Positions 17,634-26,297 of a stretch of 64,000 bases of DNA are shown in pieces. Each line of letters starts with the position of its first letter. Position 1 is the stretch's first letter. The stretch lies in NCBI GenBank assembly GCA_014896485.1, contig JADBKH010000007.1, positions 19,963-83,962 of the forward strand, written 5' to 3'. The translations under genes were made by a program, and so were the position numbers. The stretch is from Bacillota bacterium (GTDB taxonomy: Bacteria > Bacillota > Bacilli > Bu12). The notes below the pieces were generated by a model that saw only the letters and a list, made by a program, of their open reading frames with translations, was not told the origin of the DNA and searched no databases.

Positions 17634-19034
17634 ATGGAGGAAGCATTCCGGATTGCCCACGATTCCCTTGGTGACGTCTATGTGCCGGCAAAGGCCTACT
17701 GGGGACCCCAAACACAACGTGCCAAAGAAAACTTTCCCATTAGCGGCCTTCACCTGCCGCGACGGTTTATCCGTGCACAGGGCATCATCAAGGCGGCAGC
17801 TGCCAAGGCCAACGCTGCCCTTGGCTTGCTCGATGCTCGCAAGGCTGAAGCGATCCAACAAGCAGCAAAGGAAGTGATCGAAGGCAGGTGGGACGACCAG
17901 TTTGTTGTTGATCTGTATCAGGCAGGAGCCGGCACATCTCAGAATATGAATGCTAATGAAGTGATTGCCAATCGAGCAGCGGAATTGTTGGGGGGCAATG
18001 TAGGAGATACCTCGCTCGTACATCCCAATGATCATGTCAATATGGCCCAATCGACCAACGATACGATTCATGTGGCCATCCACATTGCAGGGTTGGAGGC
18101 GATCGTTCATGATTTGCTGCCTGCGTTGGATAACTTGAGCGACGCCTTCTCGCAAAAGGCGGAGGAATTTGACGGTGTAGTCAAAGCAGGCCGCACCCAT
18201 CTGCAAGATGCCGTCCCTGTTCGCTTGGGACAGGAATTCTCAGGTTATGCCCGCATCGTGCGCCACCTTCGCGAGCAGCTGGGAGCAACCAGCCAGGTAT
18301 TGCAGGAGATTGGGATGGGCGGAACGGCGACTGGGACCGGACTGAATGCACATCCTCGATTTCGTGCATTGGCAATAGAAGCGATCAATGAGCAGACCGG
18401 ATTGCGCTTTCGCGAACCGGAGAACATGTTCGCTTTCATGCAGAACCTGGATGCCGTTGTCGAAGTAAGTGGGGAGATTCGGGCGATTGCTACGGCACTG
18501 ACCAAGATCGCCAATGATTTGCGTTTGCTAAGTTCTGGGCCCTATACCGGCTTTGGCGAGATCAACCTGCCAGCTGTGCAACCGGGAAGCTCCATTATGC
18601 CCGGTAAAGTCAATCCTGTCATGGCAGAGATGCTCAATATGGTCTGTTTTCAGGTGATTGGCTGTGATCAGACCGTAATGATGGCTGGACAGGCAGGGCA
18701 GCTCGAGCTCAATGTGATGATGCCTGTCGTTGCGGGGAATCTTTTGCATGAGATCAATATCTTGGCCAATGCCTGTAACGTTGTAGCGGACCGGTGCATC
18801 CGCGGGATTACGGCCGACGCCGAACGTTGCCACTGGTATGCCGAGCACACCCTGGCTTTGGCCACGCACCTCAACCCCATTATCGGCTACGACAAGGCTG
18901 CCGAAATCGCAAAAGAAGCCCAGCGGACCGGTAAAGCGGTACGCGAAGTGGCACTGGAGCGGGGTGTTCTCTCTCAAGAGCAGCTTGACAAGGTCTTTGA
19001 TTACTACGCGATGACCGAGGGAGGCATCGCCTGA
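17634..19034 (+). CDS. fumC: Class II fumarase/aspartase family enzyme, probable fumarate hydratase
   Basis: 466 residues of the fumarase/aspartase superfamily, a homotetrameric lyase. Signatures: GAGTSQNMNANEVIANR, VHPNDHVNMAQSTND (catalytic His region), KAGRTHLQDAVP, and GSSIMPGKVNP (from about residue 318) with the catalytic Ser. The N-terminus RIAHDSLGDVYVPAKAYWGPQTQRAKENF and the MPGK (not MPAK) signature favour fumarase, but DLYQAGAGTS and CFQVIGCDQ resemble aspartase, so substrate should be tested. ATG 17634 follows a strong SD gaggaggaa; a TATAAT-like -10 is present at 17595-17600 without a clear -35. Confidence 0.85.
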   Translation: MEEAFRIAHDSLGDVYVPAKAYWGPQTQRAKENFPISGLHLPRRFIRAQGIIKAAAAKANAALGLLDARKAEAIQQAAKEVIEGRWDDQFVVDLYQAGAGTSQNMNANEVIANRAAELLGGNVGDTSLVHPNDHVNMAQSTNDTIHVAIHIAGLEAIVHDLLPALDNLSDAFSQKAEEFDGVVKAGRTHLQDAVPVRLGQEFSGYARIVRHLREQLGATSQVLQEIGMGGTATGTGLNAHPRFRALAIEAINEQTGLRFREPENMFAFMQNLDAVVEVSGEIRAIATALTKIANDLRLLSSGPYTGFGEINLPAVQPGSSIMPGKVNPVMAEMLNMVCFQVIGCDQTVMMAGQAGQLELNVMMPVVAGNLLHEINILANACNVVADRCIRGITADAERCHWYAEHTLALATHLNPIIGYDKAAEIAKEAQRTGKAVREVALERGVLSQEQLDKVFDYYAMTEGGIA

Positions 19035-19100
19035 TTTGCATTTCGCTCGAATCGTTCGCGTAGTTGGGTAAGATTGAATACTCTGGGAGGGAGAGGGGAG

Positions 19101-21242
19101 ATGGAGCTGCGGCGCACGGTCTGTCCGCATGATTGTCCGGATGCCTGCGGTATCCTTGCTCAAGTGGATGCCGAACAGAACCGCGTCATTCGCGTTTCGG
19201 GTGCAGTGGACCACCCGTTCACACGAGGGATGCTTTGTGGCAAAGTCGCACATTACGAGGCGCGTATCCATGCCCCAGGACGTCTTTTGACGCCATTGCG
19301 TCGAAGTGGGCCAAAAGGTTCTGGGCAATTTGAACCGTGTTCCTGGGAAGAGGCGCTGGAGCTTATCGTAAGACAGTTGCAGGCTACATTACACGATTAC
19401 GGCGGTCAGGCTGTTTTGCCCTATTGGTATGCAGGAACGATGGGCCTGCTGCAAGAACAGGCAGGTATGCCCTTTTTTCGGGCGATCGGAGCATGTGAAT
19501 TGGACCGCACGATCTGTTCTGCTGCAGCCGATGCCGGTTGGGAAGCTGCTGCAGGTGGGGCAAGCGGCTCAGATCCTGAAGGTGTCGTCGACAGTGACTG
19601 CATTCTCTTATGGGGATCCGATGCTGCCTCGACAAATATGCATTTTTTCAGTCTGGCCCGCCAGGCGCAGCGTCGTGGTGCACAGGTGATCGTAATCGAT
19701 CCTTGGCAGAGCAAAACTGCAAAAGGCGCTGACTGGTGGATCCATCCGTGCCCTGGGACAGACGGTGCGTTGGCGTTGGGACTAATGCATCTGATTGTGG
19801 CCCATCACCGGGAGGAGACAGCTTTTCTCGATCGCTTTACCGAAGGGTTCGAACAGCTGCGCCAAGAGGTATTGCCCCAATGGACAGTAGAACGCGTGGC
19901 AAGAATCTGTGGGATTGCAGAAGGGGAAATTAAGGCGTTGGCACGACGCCTGGAACAGGCACGTGCACCATTTCTGCGCATTGGCGTCGGTATCTCGCGG
20001 CATCCCAATGGCGCGATGACTGTCCGTACCCTGGTCAGCTTGGCAGCGGTTCTCGGTGCGTTCGAGAAGCTACCAGGCGGCGGCTGCCTGCTCTTTACAG
20101 GTGGTGCGCCGCTTAGGCGGGCGGTGATCGAACGTCCCGATTTGCGTCAACCGGGCCGACGGGTGGTCAATATGTCTCGCCTGGGAGAGGCACTGACAGA
20201 GCTTGAGGCTCTACCGATTAAGTTTCTGTTTGTCTACTCCAGTAATCCCGCCAATGTTGCTCCGATGCAGGGAAAAGTACGATGGGGATTGGCGCGGGAA
20301 GATCTGTTTACCGTGGTTCACGAGCAGTTTCTGACCGATACGGCCCGATACGCCGATCTTGTCCTGCCGGCAACGACAATGGCCGAACATGCCGATGTCT
20401 ACCGCAGTTACGGCCATTACTATTTACAGCTTTCCCATGCGATCATCGCACCTCAAGGCGAATCGTGGAGCAACTGGCGTCTCTTTTCGACGTTGGCCCG
20501 CCGGATGGGCCTGACAGACCCCCTCTTTCTGCGTAGCGAAGAAGAGTTGTTGTCAGAGTTGGTCAAGCGCCAGTCCGATGGGTTTCCGGAGGGCCTCAGT
20601 GATGAGTCGTGGGCGAAGTTGTGGCGGGGGGAACCGGTCCGGGTTGGAGTGGTACCGGGAAGCAATCCATTGGCTGATTCAAAGACAGGTGCTCCACGTC
20701 ATAAGATTCGCTTCTACAGCCAAAAATGGCAGCAAATTGCAGGAGCCGGCGCACTTAACTGGGTTTCGTATCGGCCGGCTGGATTACCAGAATTGTCGAA
20801 TCCTAGCTTCAATGAGACGAATGAGGAGACGAATGAGACGATGACATTGCCGCAAGGTTGGCTCCGCTTGGTGACAGCCCCTGGGCACCTGTTTTTGAAC
20901 ACTTCTTTTCAGCCTGTCGAAGCGCTTCGCCAGAAAGAGCGCGGTCCACAGCTGTTGATCCATCCCAACGATGCCCAGCGATGCGGCTGCACCGATGGCA
21001 TCATGGTCTACGCCGAAAATGCCTTTGGTCGTGTGCGTTTTCGGCTCGTTGTCACCTCAGATGTTCCAGAAGGCGTGGCTGTTGCCCCGGGAATCTGGGA
21101 CGATGTGGCGCATGGTCGATCTCCTGGTGTCAACGCGCTGGTCTCCGAGCGAGTATCTGATTTTGGTGGAGGTCCCACGTTTTACGCAAGCGCCATTCGG
21201 GTCCTCCCCCTAATGTCTGATAATAAGTATTCTGTAAAGTAG
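19101..21242 (+). CDS. Molybdopterin (bis-MGD) oxidoreductase with one [4Fe-4S] cluster
   Basis: 713-residue member of the DMSO reductase/formate dehydrogenase superfamily. The N-terminus has the cluster motif Cys8-x3-Cys12-x3-Cys16-x29-Cys46 (CPHDCPDAC ... MLCGK), then Mo-cofactor domains with ILLWGSDAASTN, VIDPWQSKTA and the C-terminal MopB domain (LFLNTSFQPV, IHPNDAQRCG). No Tat signal, so cytoplasmic. No electron-transfer subunit or cofactor gene is adjacent; the substrate is unknown. ATG 19101 is chosen for its SD gggagagggg. A short repeat of Asn-Glu-Thr units lies at about 573-582, at the boundary to the C-terminal domain. Confidence 0.88.
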   Translation: MELRRTVCPHDCPDACGILAQVDAEQNRVIRVSGAVDHPFTRGMLCGKVAHYEARIHAPGRLLTPLRRSGPKGSGQFEPCSWEEALELIVRQLQATLHDYGGQAVLPYWYAGTMGLLQEQAGMPFFRAIGACELDRTICSAAADAGWEAAAGGASGSDPEGVVDSDCILLWGSDAASTNMHFFSLARQAQRRGAQVIVIDPWQSKTAKGADWWIHPCPGTDGALALGLMHLIVAHHREETAFLDRFTEGFEQLRQEVLPQWTVERVARICGIAEGEIKALARRLEQARAPFLRIGVGISRHPNGAMTVRTLVSLAAVLGAFEKLPGGGCLLFTGGAPLRRAVIERPDLRQPGRRVVNMSRLGEALTELEALPIKFLFVYSSNPANVAPMQGKVRWGLAREDLFTVVHEQFLTDTARYADLVLPATTMAEHADVYRSYGHYYLQLSHAIIAPQGESWSNWRLFSTLARRMGLTDPLFLRSEEELLSELVKRQSDGFPEGLSDESWAKLWRGEPVRVGVVPGSNPLADSKTGAPRHKIRFYSQKWQQIAGAGALNWVSYRPAGLPELSNPSFNETNEETNETMTLPQGWLRLVTAPGHLFLNTSFQPVEALRQKERGPQLLIHPNDAQRCGCTDGIMVYAENAFGRVRFRLVVTSDVPEGVAVAPGIWDDVAHGRSPGVNALVSERVSDFGGGPTFYASAIRVLPLMSDNKYSVK

Positions 21243-21417
21243 AGGTCGTTCTTTTGATGACGTTTGTGTTAGGATACGTTGCAGTCGTACAGTTCTTCCG
21301 ATACGATAAGCACAACTACCGATAAGTGTGACATCGTCAGCTTTGGGGAAAGCATTTTCTACAGGAACGCCTACTTTGAACGTCTAATTTAAATGAGGGT
21401 GGGTTGATCCAACCACC

Positions 21418-22590
21418 ATGCGAATTGCGATCTTTACGGAAACGTTTCCGCCCATGGTAGATGGTGTGGTGACACGCCTTTTGGGAACGATTGAGGAGCT
21501 GGTGAGCTCAGGGAATGAGGTATTGGTTGTCGCCCCCTTCCGAAGCGAGCCTTCTTATCATGGGGTACCAGTGGTTCGATTGCCCGGACTGCCCTTTGCG
21601 CTTTATCCGGAGAAAACGGTCTGCGGACCGAGTCTCGAGTTGAAGCGACGTCTGACTCTCTTTCGCCCGGAAGTCATCCATGCGGTCAACCCTATCGATA
21701 TTGGGGCAATTGGTGTAGCAACTGCCAAGATGCAGGGCATTCCATTGGTCTGTTCTTATCACGCGCGTCTGCCTGAGTACACGGAATATTATCATATAGG
21801 CTTTCTCAAGCCGGCCGCATGGACGGCATTGCGTCTGCTTCACAACCGTGCTCAGGTCAATTTGGCCACCTCTCAAGCAATGGTTCAGGAGTTGCGTGAC
21901 CATGGAATTCAACGTGTGCGCTTGTGGGAGCGTGGGATCGACGCTAACCGATTCGGACCCCAGCACTATAGCACCCAAATGCGCGAAAGGCTGTTGGGAG
22001 GCCGTGATCCACAGACACCTGTTCTCCTATATGTAGGCCGGCTCGGTTGGGAAAAGGGGCTCGATCAGCTCCGCCCTCTTCTTACCAGTAGGCCAGATAT
22101 CCAACTGGCCTTTGTCGGCGAAGGTCCTGCCCGCCTACACTTACAAAAAGCTTTCAAAGGTACTTCTACGGTTTTTACCGGGAAGCTTGAAGGAGAGGCA
22201 TTGGCAAAAGCTTATGCCTCTGCAGATGCCCTCCTCTTCCCCTCTACGACTGAAACCCTCGGTCTGGTCGTGTTTGAGGCGATGGCCTCAGGTTTACCTG
22301 TCATCGCTGCGCGGAATGGGCCACTTTTGGAGACAATTCGTCCATATGAAAATGGCCTTTTGTTTACTCCCGGTGAGGTAGAGGATATGGTGAATCAGAT
22401 CGACTGGTTGGTTGGGCATGAGCAACAGCGCCAGGAGATGGGTCATCATGCCTACCGATTTGCCCAATCGCTGGGCTGGCGAATGCCCACCCAACAGCTA
22501 CTAGACGACTATCAACGCGCCATCCGCCGATATCATCGTCAAAACAAGGTACGCCGTCCTGCTGCTTCACCAGCACGAGAACGTATTTGA
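21418..22590 (+). CDS. Glycosyltransferase family 4
   Basis: 390 residues, GT-B fold, retaining. The start MRIAIFTETFPPMVDGVVTRL is typical of the MgtA/SqdX-like branch of GT4 enzymes that glycosylate diacylglycerol or related lipids. The C-terminal domain has the nucleotide-sugar segment (LLYVGRLGWEKGLDQL, FVGEGPAR) and the E-x7-E motif TETLGLVVFEAMASGLPV. The donor cannot be read. It stands alone, 175 bp after the Mo enzyme, and is convergent with the following minus-strand genes. A small hairpin (ggttg-atc-caacc) overlaps the weak SD area. Confidence 0.85.
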   Translation: MRIAIFTETFPPMVDGVVTRLLGTIEELVSSGNEVLVVAPFRSEPSYHGVPVVRLPGLPFALYPEKTVCGPSLELKRRLTLFRPEVIHAVNPIDIGAIGVATAKMQGIPLVCSYHARLPEYTEYYHIGFLKPAAWTALRLLHNRAQVNLATSQAMVQELRDHGIQRVRLWERGIDANRFGPQHYSTQMRERLLGGRDPQTPVLLYVGRLGWEKGLDQLRPLLTSRPDIQLAFVGEGPARLHLQKAFKGTSTVFTGKLEGEALAKAYASADALLFPSTTETLGLVVFEAMASGLPVIAARNGPLLETIRPYENGLLFTPGEVEDMVNQIDWLVGHEQQRQEMGHHAYRFAQSLGWRMPTQQLLDDYQRAIRRYHRQNKVRRPAASPARERI

Positions 22591-22604
22591 GTCGAGAGCT
22601 TCAA

Positions 22605-23093
22605 TCAACCCGTTTGATCACGGGTAAATTGCGTATCCAGAAGCGATTGCGCGTCTACTTTACTTTGATACAGGCGGCCAATGGCAGGTAAACCATTCGA
22701 TATAAACAGTTGGTGTGCACGGATTCGGTTGCTTCCGGCTTCGAGCCGTACCCAGTGAGCACGTCGCTGTGCCGCTTGCGCGTAAGCAGCTCGAAGCAAG
22801 GCTTTTCCAATGCCGCGTCCGCGAAAAGCAGGTGCAACGATCAAATCGGCGATCCACGCTTCTGGAGTCAACCAATTGAGACGGTTACGGAAGTAAAGCG
22901 ACAGAAAACCGACCACTTCTGCAGACAACTCTTCCGCTACCAACAAACAAGAATCTGGATCGTCCAATTGAAAAAGGTACCGTTTGCGAAATGCTTCATA
23001 CTCTTGATTGTCTTTGGGAGCTGGGCGATCGAGTTCAATCAGCAGGTTCATTGTCTCGTCGAAATCCTGTGGGAGCGCTTGCCGAATGGTCAT
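22605..23093 (-). CDS. GNAT-family N-acetyltransferase
   Basis: 162-residue acetyltransferase. The acetyl-CoA-binding motif A is present as IADLIVAPAFRGRGIGKALL, followed by the motif-B region (WVRLEAGSNRIRAHQLFISNGL). The acetylated substrate is unknown. The frame is open into the upstream HD gene, but ATG 23093, with an SD-like gagg and 19 bp after the HD stop, gives a normal single-domain length. Third gene of the nfo-HD-GNAT transcription unit. Confidence 0.85.
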   Translation of the reverse strand: MTIRQALPQDFDETMNLLIELDRPAPKDNQEYEAFRKRYLFQLDDPDSCLLVAEELSAEVVGFLSLYFRNRLNWLTPEAWIADLIVAPAFRGRGIGKALLRAAYAQAAQRRAHWVRLEAGSNRIRAHQLFISNGLPAIGRLYQSKVDAQSLLDTQFTRDQTG

Positions 23094-23112
23094 TGCATCC
23101 TCACACTCCCCT

Positions 23113-24399
23113 TTAGCTGACTTGATCCGCTGCCACCTGATACTCTGAAGGATGGCCAAAGTACCGCTCGCAGACCTCCTGGGTTTGTTGGCGTTGTGGC
23201 CCGGGTACGAAGACATAGAAGCGCCAAAGCCTGCGATAATTTTCAGCAAGAGCACGTACTTCACCGCCCGCTGCTTCATCCTCATCTAATGAATGCAGAC
23301 CCGAAGGTGTTACACAGGGCATGGCTGCACTTTTCATCCAACTGCGTTTTGGCACGTAGAAAACTACCTCTTGCGGTGGAAGATCCAAACGAGCTGCTAG
23401 TTTTTCCTCCGCACGGCGGCGATTGCCCGCATTGAGATAGAAGCGTCGCTCCAAATCTTGAATTTCATCGGTGGATAACGTTCGCGGCGTCAAGGCGTAT
23501 GCACGCTTGAGCAGATGACGCTCGCGCACAGATCGTGCAAGTGCACGAATGGAAGTCCCGTGCGGGTAGTGATCGGGTATCTCCTCCAGACAGTCCAACA
23601 ACGATTCGTCGCCCATCTGCAGAAGCGCTTGTTCAGTGAGAACCCCATCTTGATCTGCCCATTCCACTGCTTTGGCGATCATCGCACCGGAAACACATTT
23701 GGTGTGATGGTAGTAAAGGCGTTCCGTCAAATAGTAGCGCATATGTAAAATCTGCAGTACTTCCGATCTTCGATCAGATCGTTCGAGTCCGTGCTCGCTG
23801 AATTCCAGTGTCAGATGGTCGTTTGCGATGGAAAAGGCCTGTAGGATCCGTTGGTCATAGCGAACCGATAGCCCAGCGTACATAGCGTCACGACTCACGT
23901 AATCAAGCATATCCGCATCGAGTGCCCCCGAGAAAATCTCATAGGTCCAGGCTTGTGGCGATGTTGCCGAAAGCAAGGACCAGATGAGATCGGTATCGTA
24001 ACCTGCCAGGGCAGTGGCATCCCGCAGTCCATCCTCCCAAAGCCAACGCAACCTTACCCCACTGTCGTGGCGTGGATAGACGTGACGTTCATCTTCGAGC
24101 GTGTGCCCGAAAGGAACATGGGTGACGTCATGCAGAAGTGCTGCTGCGCGGATGGATGCAGCGAATTCCTCAGAGACCTGGCTGGGATGCTTGATTTGGA
24201 GGATACCTAAAATTTCGGAGGCTTTTTGCATCGTGCCCAAAGAATGTTCGAAGCGCGTATGCGTACATCCTGGATAGACCAAGGCAGCGGTACCCAGTTG
24301 CTTGATGCGACGCAATCGCTGTATCCAAGGGGTATCGATGAGCTGACATTCTCTTTCACTGAGGGTCATATCTCCGAAGACGGAGTCACGCAGGATCAT
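23113..24399 (-). CDS. HD-domain metal-dependent phosphohydrolase, YwfO-like
   Basis: 428 residues. The HD signature is visible as HTRFEHSLG (His52) and ALLHDVTHVPFGH (His90-Asp91), with a further conserved ALDADMLDYVSRDA segment carrying the last metal-binding Asp. Proteins with this layout (B. subtilis YwfO and archaeal relatives) are linked to dNTP or nucleotide triphosphohydrolase activity, which remains an inference here. The ATG overlaps the nfo stop as ATGA and has an SD ggggaga, better than the ATG 21 bp upstream. Coupling to an AP endonuclease gene suggests a nucleotide-pool or DNA-damage context. Confidence 0.82.
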   Translation of the reverse strand: MILRDSVFGDMTLSERECQLIDTPWIQRLRRIKQLGTAALVYPGCTHTRFEHSLGTMQKASEILGILQIKHPSQVSEEFAASIRAAALLHDVTHVPFGHTLEDERHVYPRHDSGVRLRWLWEDGLRDATALAGYDTDLIWSLLSATSPQAWTYEIFSGALDADMLDYVSRDAMYAGLSVRYDQRILQAFSIANDHLTLEFSEHGLERSDRRSEVLQILHMRYYLTERLYYHHTKCVSGAMIAKAVEWADQDGVLTEQALLQMGDESLLDCLEEIPDHYPHGTSIRALARSVRERHLLKRAYALTPRTLSTDEIQDLERRFYLNAGNRRRAEEKLAARLDLPPQEVVFYVPKRSWMKSAAMPCVTPSGLHSLDEDEAAGGEVRALAENYRRLWRFYVFVPGPQRQQTQEVCERYFGHPSEYQVAADQVS

Positions 24400-25238
24400 G
24401 CGGCCGTCTCCCCGACCCATTGATGCAGCAGCGCAATCTCGTCCGCATATTCTTCCTCTTTTTCCACAGGAGTTTCCAGCAAGAGTGGGACGTTTGCAAA
24501 TGCAGGAGACTGGGCGATCGCTCGCAGTCGGTCTAGACCGATTTCCCCTTTGCCGAGTAGCTGGTGGCGATCACGATGACTTAAAAAACCCGTCATACTG
24601 TCATTAAAGTGTACGGCCTTGATCAAAGGCAAAGCACCACAATGCTGAAGACGCTCCAATGCTTTTTCCCAATTGTCATAGTCAAGGGCACCAGCGGCAA
24701 ACGCATGGCAGGTATCGTAGCAAAAAGCGATACGTTCTTGCTGAGCACTTTGTGCACGGATTTCCATCAGCTCTTCAAAAGTTGTGCCAAGTTCGCTCCC
24801 CTGCCCTGCCGTATTTTCCAGCAGCAAAATTGCTTTACCGTGAAAGCGGTCGAGCACTTCATCCATCGTATCCACCATTGTACGACGCCCGGCGTCTTCT
24901 CCTTGGCCGACGTGTTTTCCGCAGTGGACCACCAAGTAAGGCGTATGAAAGGCGTCACAAATTTCCAGATCGTTGACAAGCGATTCGACGGTCTTTGTAT
25001 GTAAGTCTTTATCCGGCGTACTCAGATTGGTCACATAAGGCGAATGGGCAACCGTCAATAGGCCGGCTTGATCAGCAGCTGTCGCCCCCTTCTCTGCTTC
25101 TTTGGCATCGAGATGGCGAAGACGGTTCGAACGCGGATTTTTCGGAAAATATTGGAAGGCAGTGGCATTTAATTCAATTGCCTTCTCCACCGTCTTTACA
25201 AAGCCTTTCGATGTACTCAAATGACAACCGACGCGCAT
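24396..25238 (-). CDS. nfo: Endonuclease IV (AP endonuclease)
   Basis: Cuts DNA 5' of abasic sites in base-excision repair. 280 residues, TIM barrel with three zinc ions. Metal-binding segments are all present: CHLSTSKGF, VAHSPYVTNL, VVHCGKHVGQGE, LLLENTAGQGSELG, CYDTCHAFAAGALD, VHFNDSMTGFLSHRDRHQLLGKGEIG and LLETPVEKEEEYA. ATG 25238 has an SD (gggagaaa); the longer frame runs into the tRNA-Trp region and is not coding. First gene of a three-gene unit with the HD and GNAT genes. Confidence 0.95.
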   Translation of the reverse strand: MRVGCHLSTSKGFVKTVEKAIELNATAFQYFPKNPRSNRLRHLDAKEAEKGATAADQAGLLTVAHSPYVTNLSTPDKDLHTKTVESLVNDLEICDAFHTPYLVVHCGKHVGQGEDAGRRTMVDTMDEVLDRFHGKAILLLENTAGQGSELGTTFEELMEIRAQSAQQERIAFCYDTCHAFAAGALDYDNWEKALERLQHCGALPLIKAVHFNDSMTGFLSHRDRHQLLGKGEIGLDRLRAIAQSPAFANVPLLLETPVEKEEEYADEIALLHQWVGETAA

Positions 25239-25289
25239 CCTATTTCTCCCTTTTCCAATGCATTCCATATAAGTTCCTGCATATAAAGA

Positions 25290-25365
25290 TGGCAGGGGAG
25301 GCGGGACTCGAACCCACAACACCCGGTTTTGGAGACCGGTGCTCTGCCAATTGAGCTACTCCCCT
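25290..25365 (-). tRNA. trnW: tRNA-Trp (CCA anticodon)
   Basis: Full cloverleaf on the minus strand: acceptor AGGGGAG / CTCCCCT, D arm AGCTC...GAGC, anticodon stem CCGGT / ACCGG with loop CTCCAAA (anticodon CCA), T arm with GGTTCGAACCC-type loop, discriminator G, and an encoded 3' CCA. Lies between the DnaI-like gene and nfo. Confidence 0.95.
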
Positions 25366-25470
25366 ACAACGACAAGGACTTTAACAGATCCCGTAGGCTT
25401 TGGCAAGAGGAGGACCGGTGCCCTAAAAGCAGTGTAGGATTGCGATTGGGCTCCCTTGAAACAGGTGAAG

Positions 25471-26283
25471 CTACCCCATCCATTCGCGCCGCAATCGGAC
25501 CCGAATGTCTTCTTCTGCGACCAGTCGAAGTATTTGCGAGGTTTCAATGAGACGAGAACTGGTCCGTGCACCAAGCAATGCGGCAATTTGTTCCAGCGAG
25601 AGATTGGTTGTCACGACGGTGGGTCGTTTATATAGACTACGCTCGTTGAGCAGGCTATAGATCTGGTTCACTGTCCACTCACTGTAATTGTGTACCCCCA
25701 AATCATCCATTACCAGGTAAGGGACCGTATATGCCCACTGTGCATAGACGGGATTGCCTTGGTCACGCCTCATAGATTCTCGCAAGGCTTCCAGGAAATC
25801 TGGAACTACGAGAAAGAGTACTTCTTCATTGCGTTGAAGCAGACGATTGACGATCGAGGCTGCCAGGTGCGTTTTGCCTCGTCCCACTTCACCCATAAAC
25901 AAGAGCCAACCGGGATCCTGTTTGAGCCGGTCTGTTTCTGCAAATCGTTTGGCTTGTTGTAATGCAAAAGCAGCCAACGCACGATAAGAATGCCCTGTTT
26001 CAGGATCGATCCGATCGGCGCTGTAGTACTGAAGCGAAAAATTTTCGAAGCGTTCCTCGCGTAGTTTGGGAGGAAGTCGACTGGCATCTTCTAACCCACG
26101 TTGTTTGGTATCAAGGATACAGTTACAGAGTCTAGCACGCTCTCCCTGCGGTGTCTGTATGAGGATGACGCCGGTGTCTAGGCATCGCTCACAGTGGAAT
26201 TGGCGTGGTCTCCATCCTCGTGTTTGTAAGACATGCTTCCATTTTGCTAGCGGCTGCTGCAAAAGGGTACCAATCGGTTCCAC
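25471..26283 (-). CDS. DnaI/DnaC-like AAA+ ATPase, probable helicase loader
   Basis: 270 residues. An N-terminal zinc-binding module (Cys31-x2-Cys34, Cys53-x-Cys55) precedes an AAA+ domain with Walker A GEVGRGKT (131-138), Walker B YLVMDDLG and sensor-1 TTNLS; the arginine finger region is SSRLIE. This layout is that of DnaI-type loaders that place the replicative helicase at oriC or stalled forks, and also resembles IstB. No transposase is nearby and the gene lies 14 bp after dnaD in the same direction, so a role in primosome assembly is the better reading. GTG start with G-rich SD (gggaggggggagagg). Confidence 0.8.
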   Translation of the reverse strand: MEPIGTLLQQPLAKWKHVLQTRGWRPRQFHCERCLDTGVILIQTPQGERARLCNCILDTKQRGLEDASRLPPKLREERFENFSLQYYSADRIDPETGHSYRALAAFALQQAKRFAETDRLKQDPGWLLFMGEVGRGKTHLAASIVNRLLQRNEEVLFLVVPDFLEALRESMRRDQGNPVYAQWAYTVPYLVMDDLGVHNYSEWTVNQIYSLLNERSLYKRPTVVTTNLSLEQIAALLGARTSSRLIETSQILRLVAEEDIRVRLRREWMG

Positions 26284-26297
26284 CCTCTCCCCCCTCC

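Noticed and set aside
21243..21417. Regulatory RNA upstream of the glycosyltransferase gene
   Set aside because: Only one 5-bp hairpin near the start codon; no stable structure or known motif.
25290..25550. Coding frames running over the tRNA-Trp region on both strands
   Set aside because: The clear tRNA cloverleaf explains the sequence; the frames are incidental.
25471..26283. IstB of an insertion sequence
   Set aside because: No IstA-type transposase, no terminal repeats, and the gene is in an operon with dnaD.
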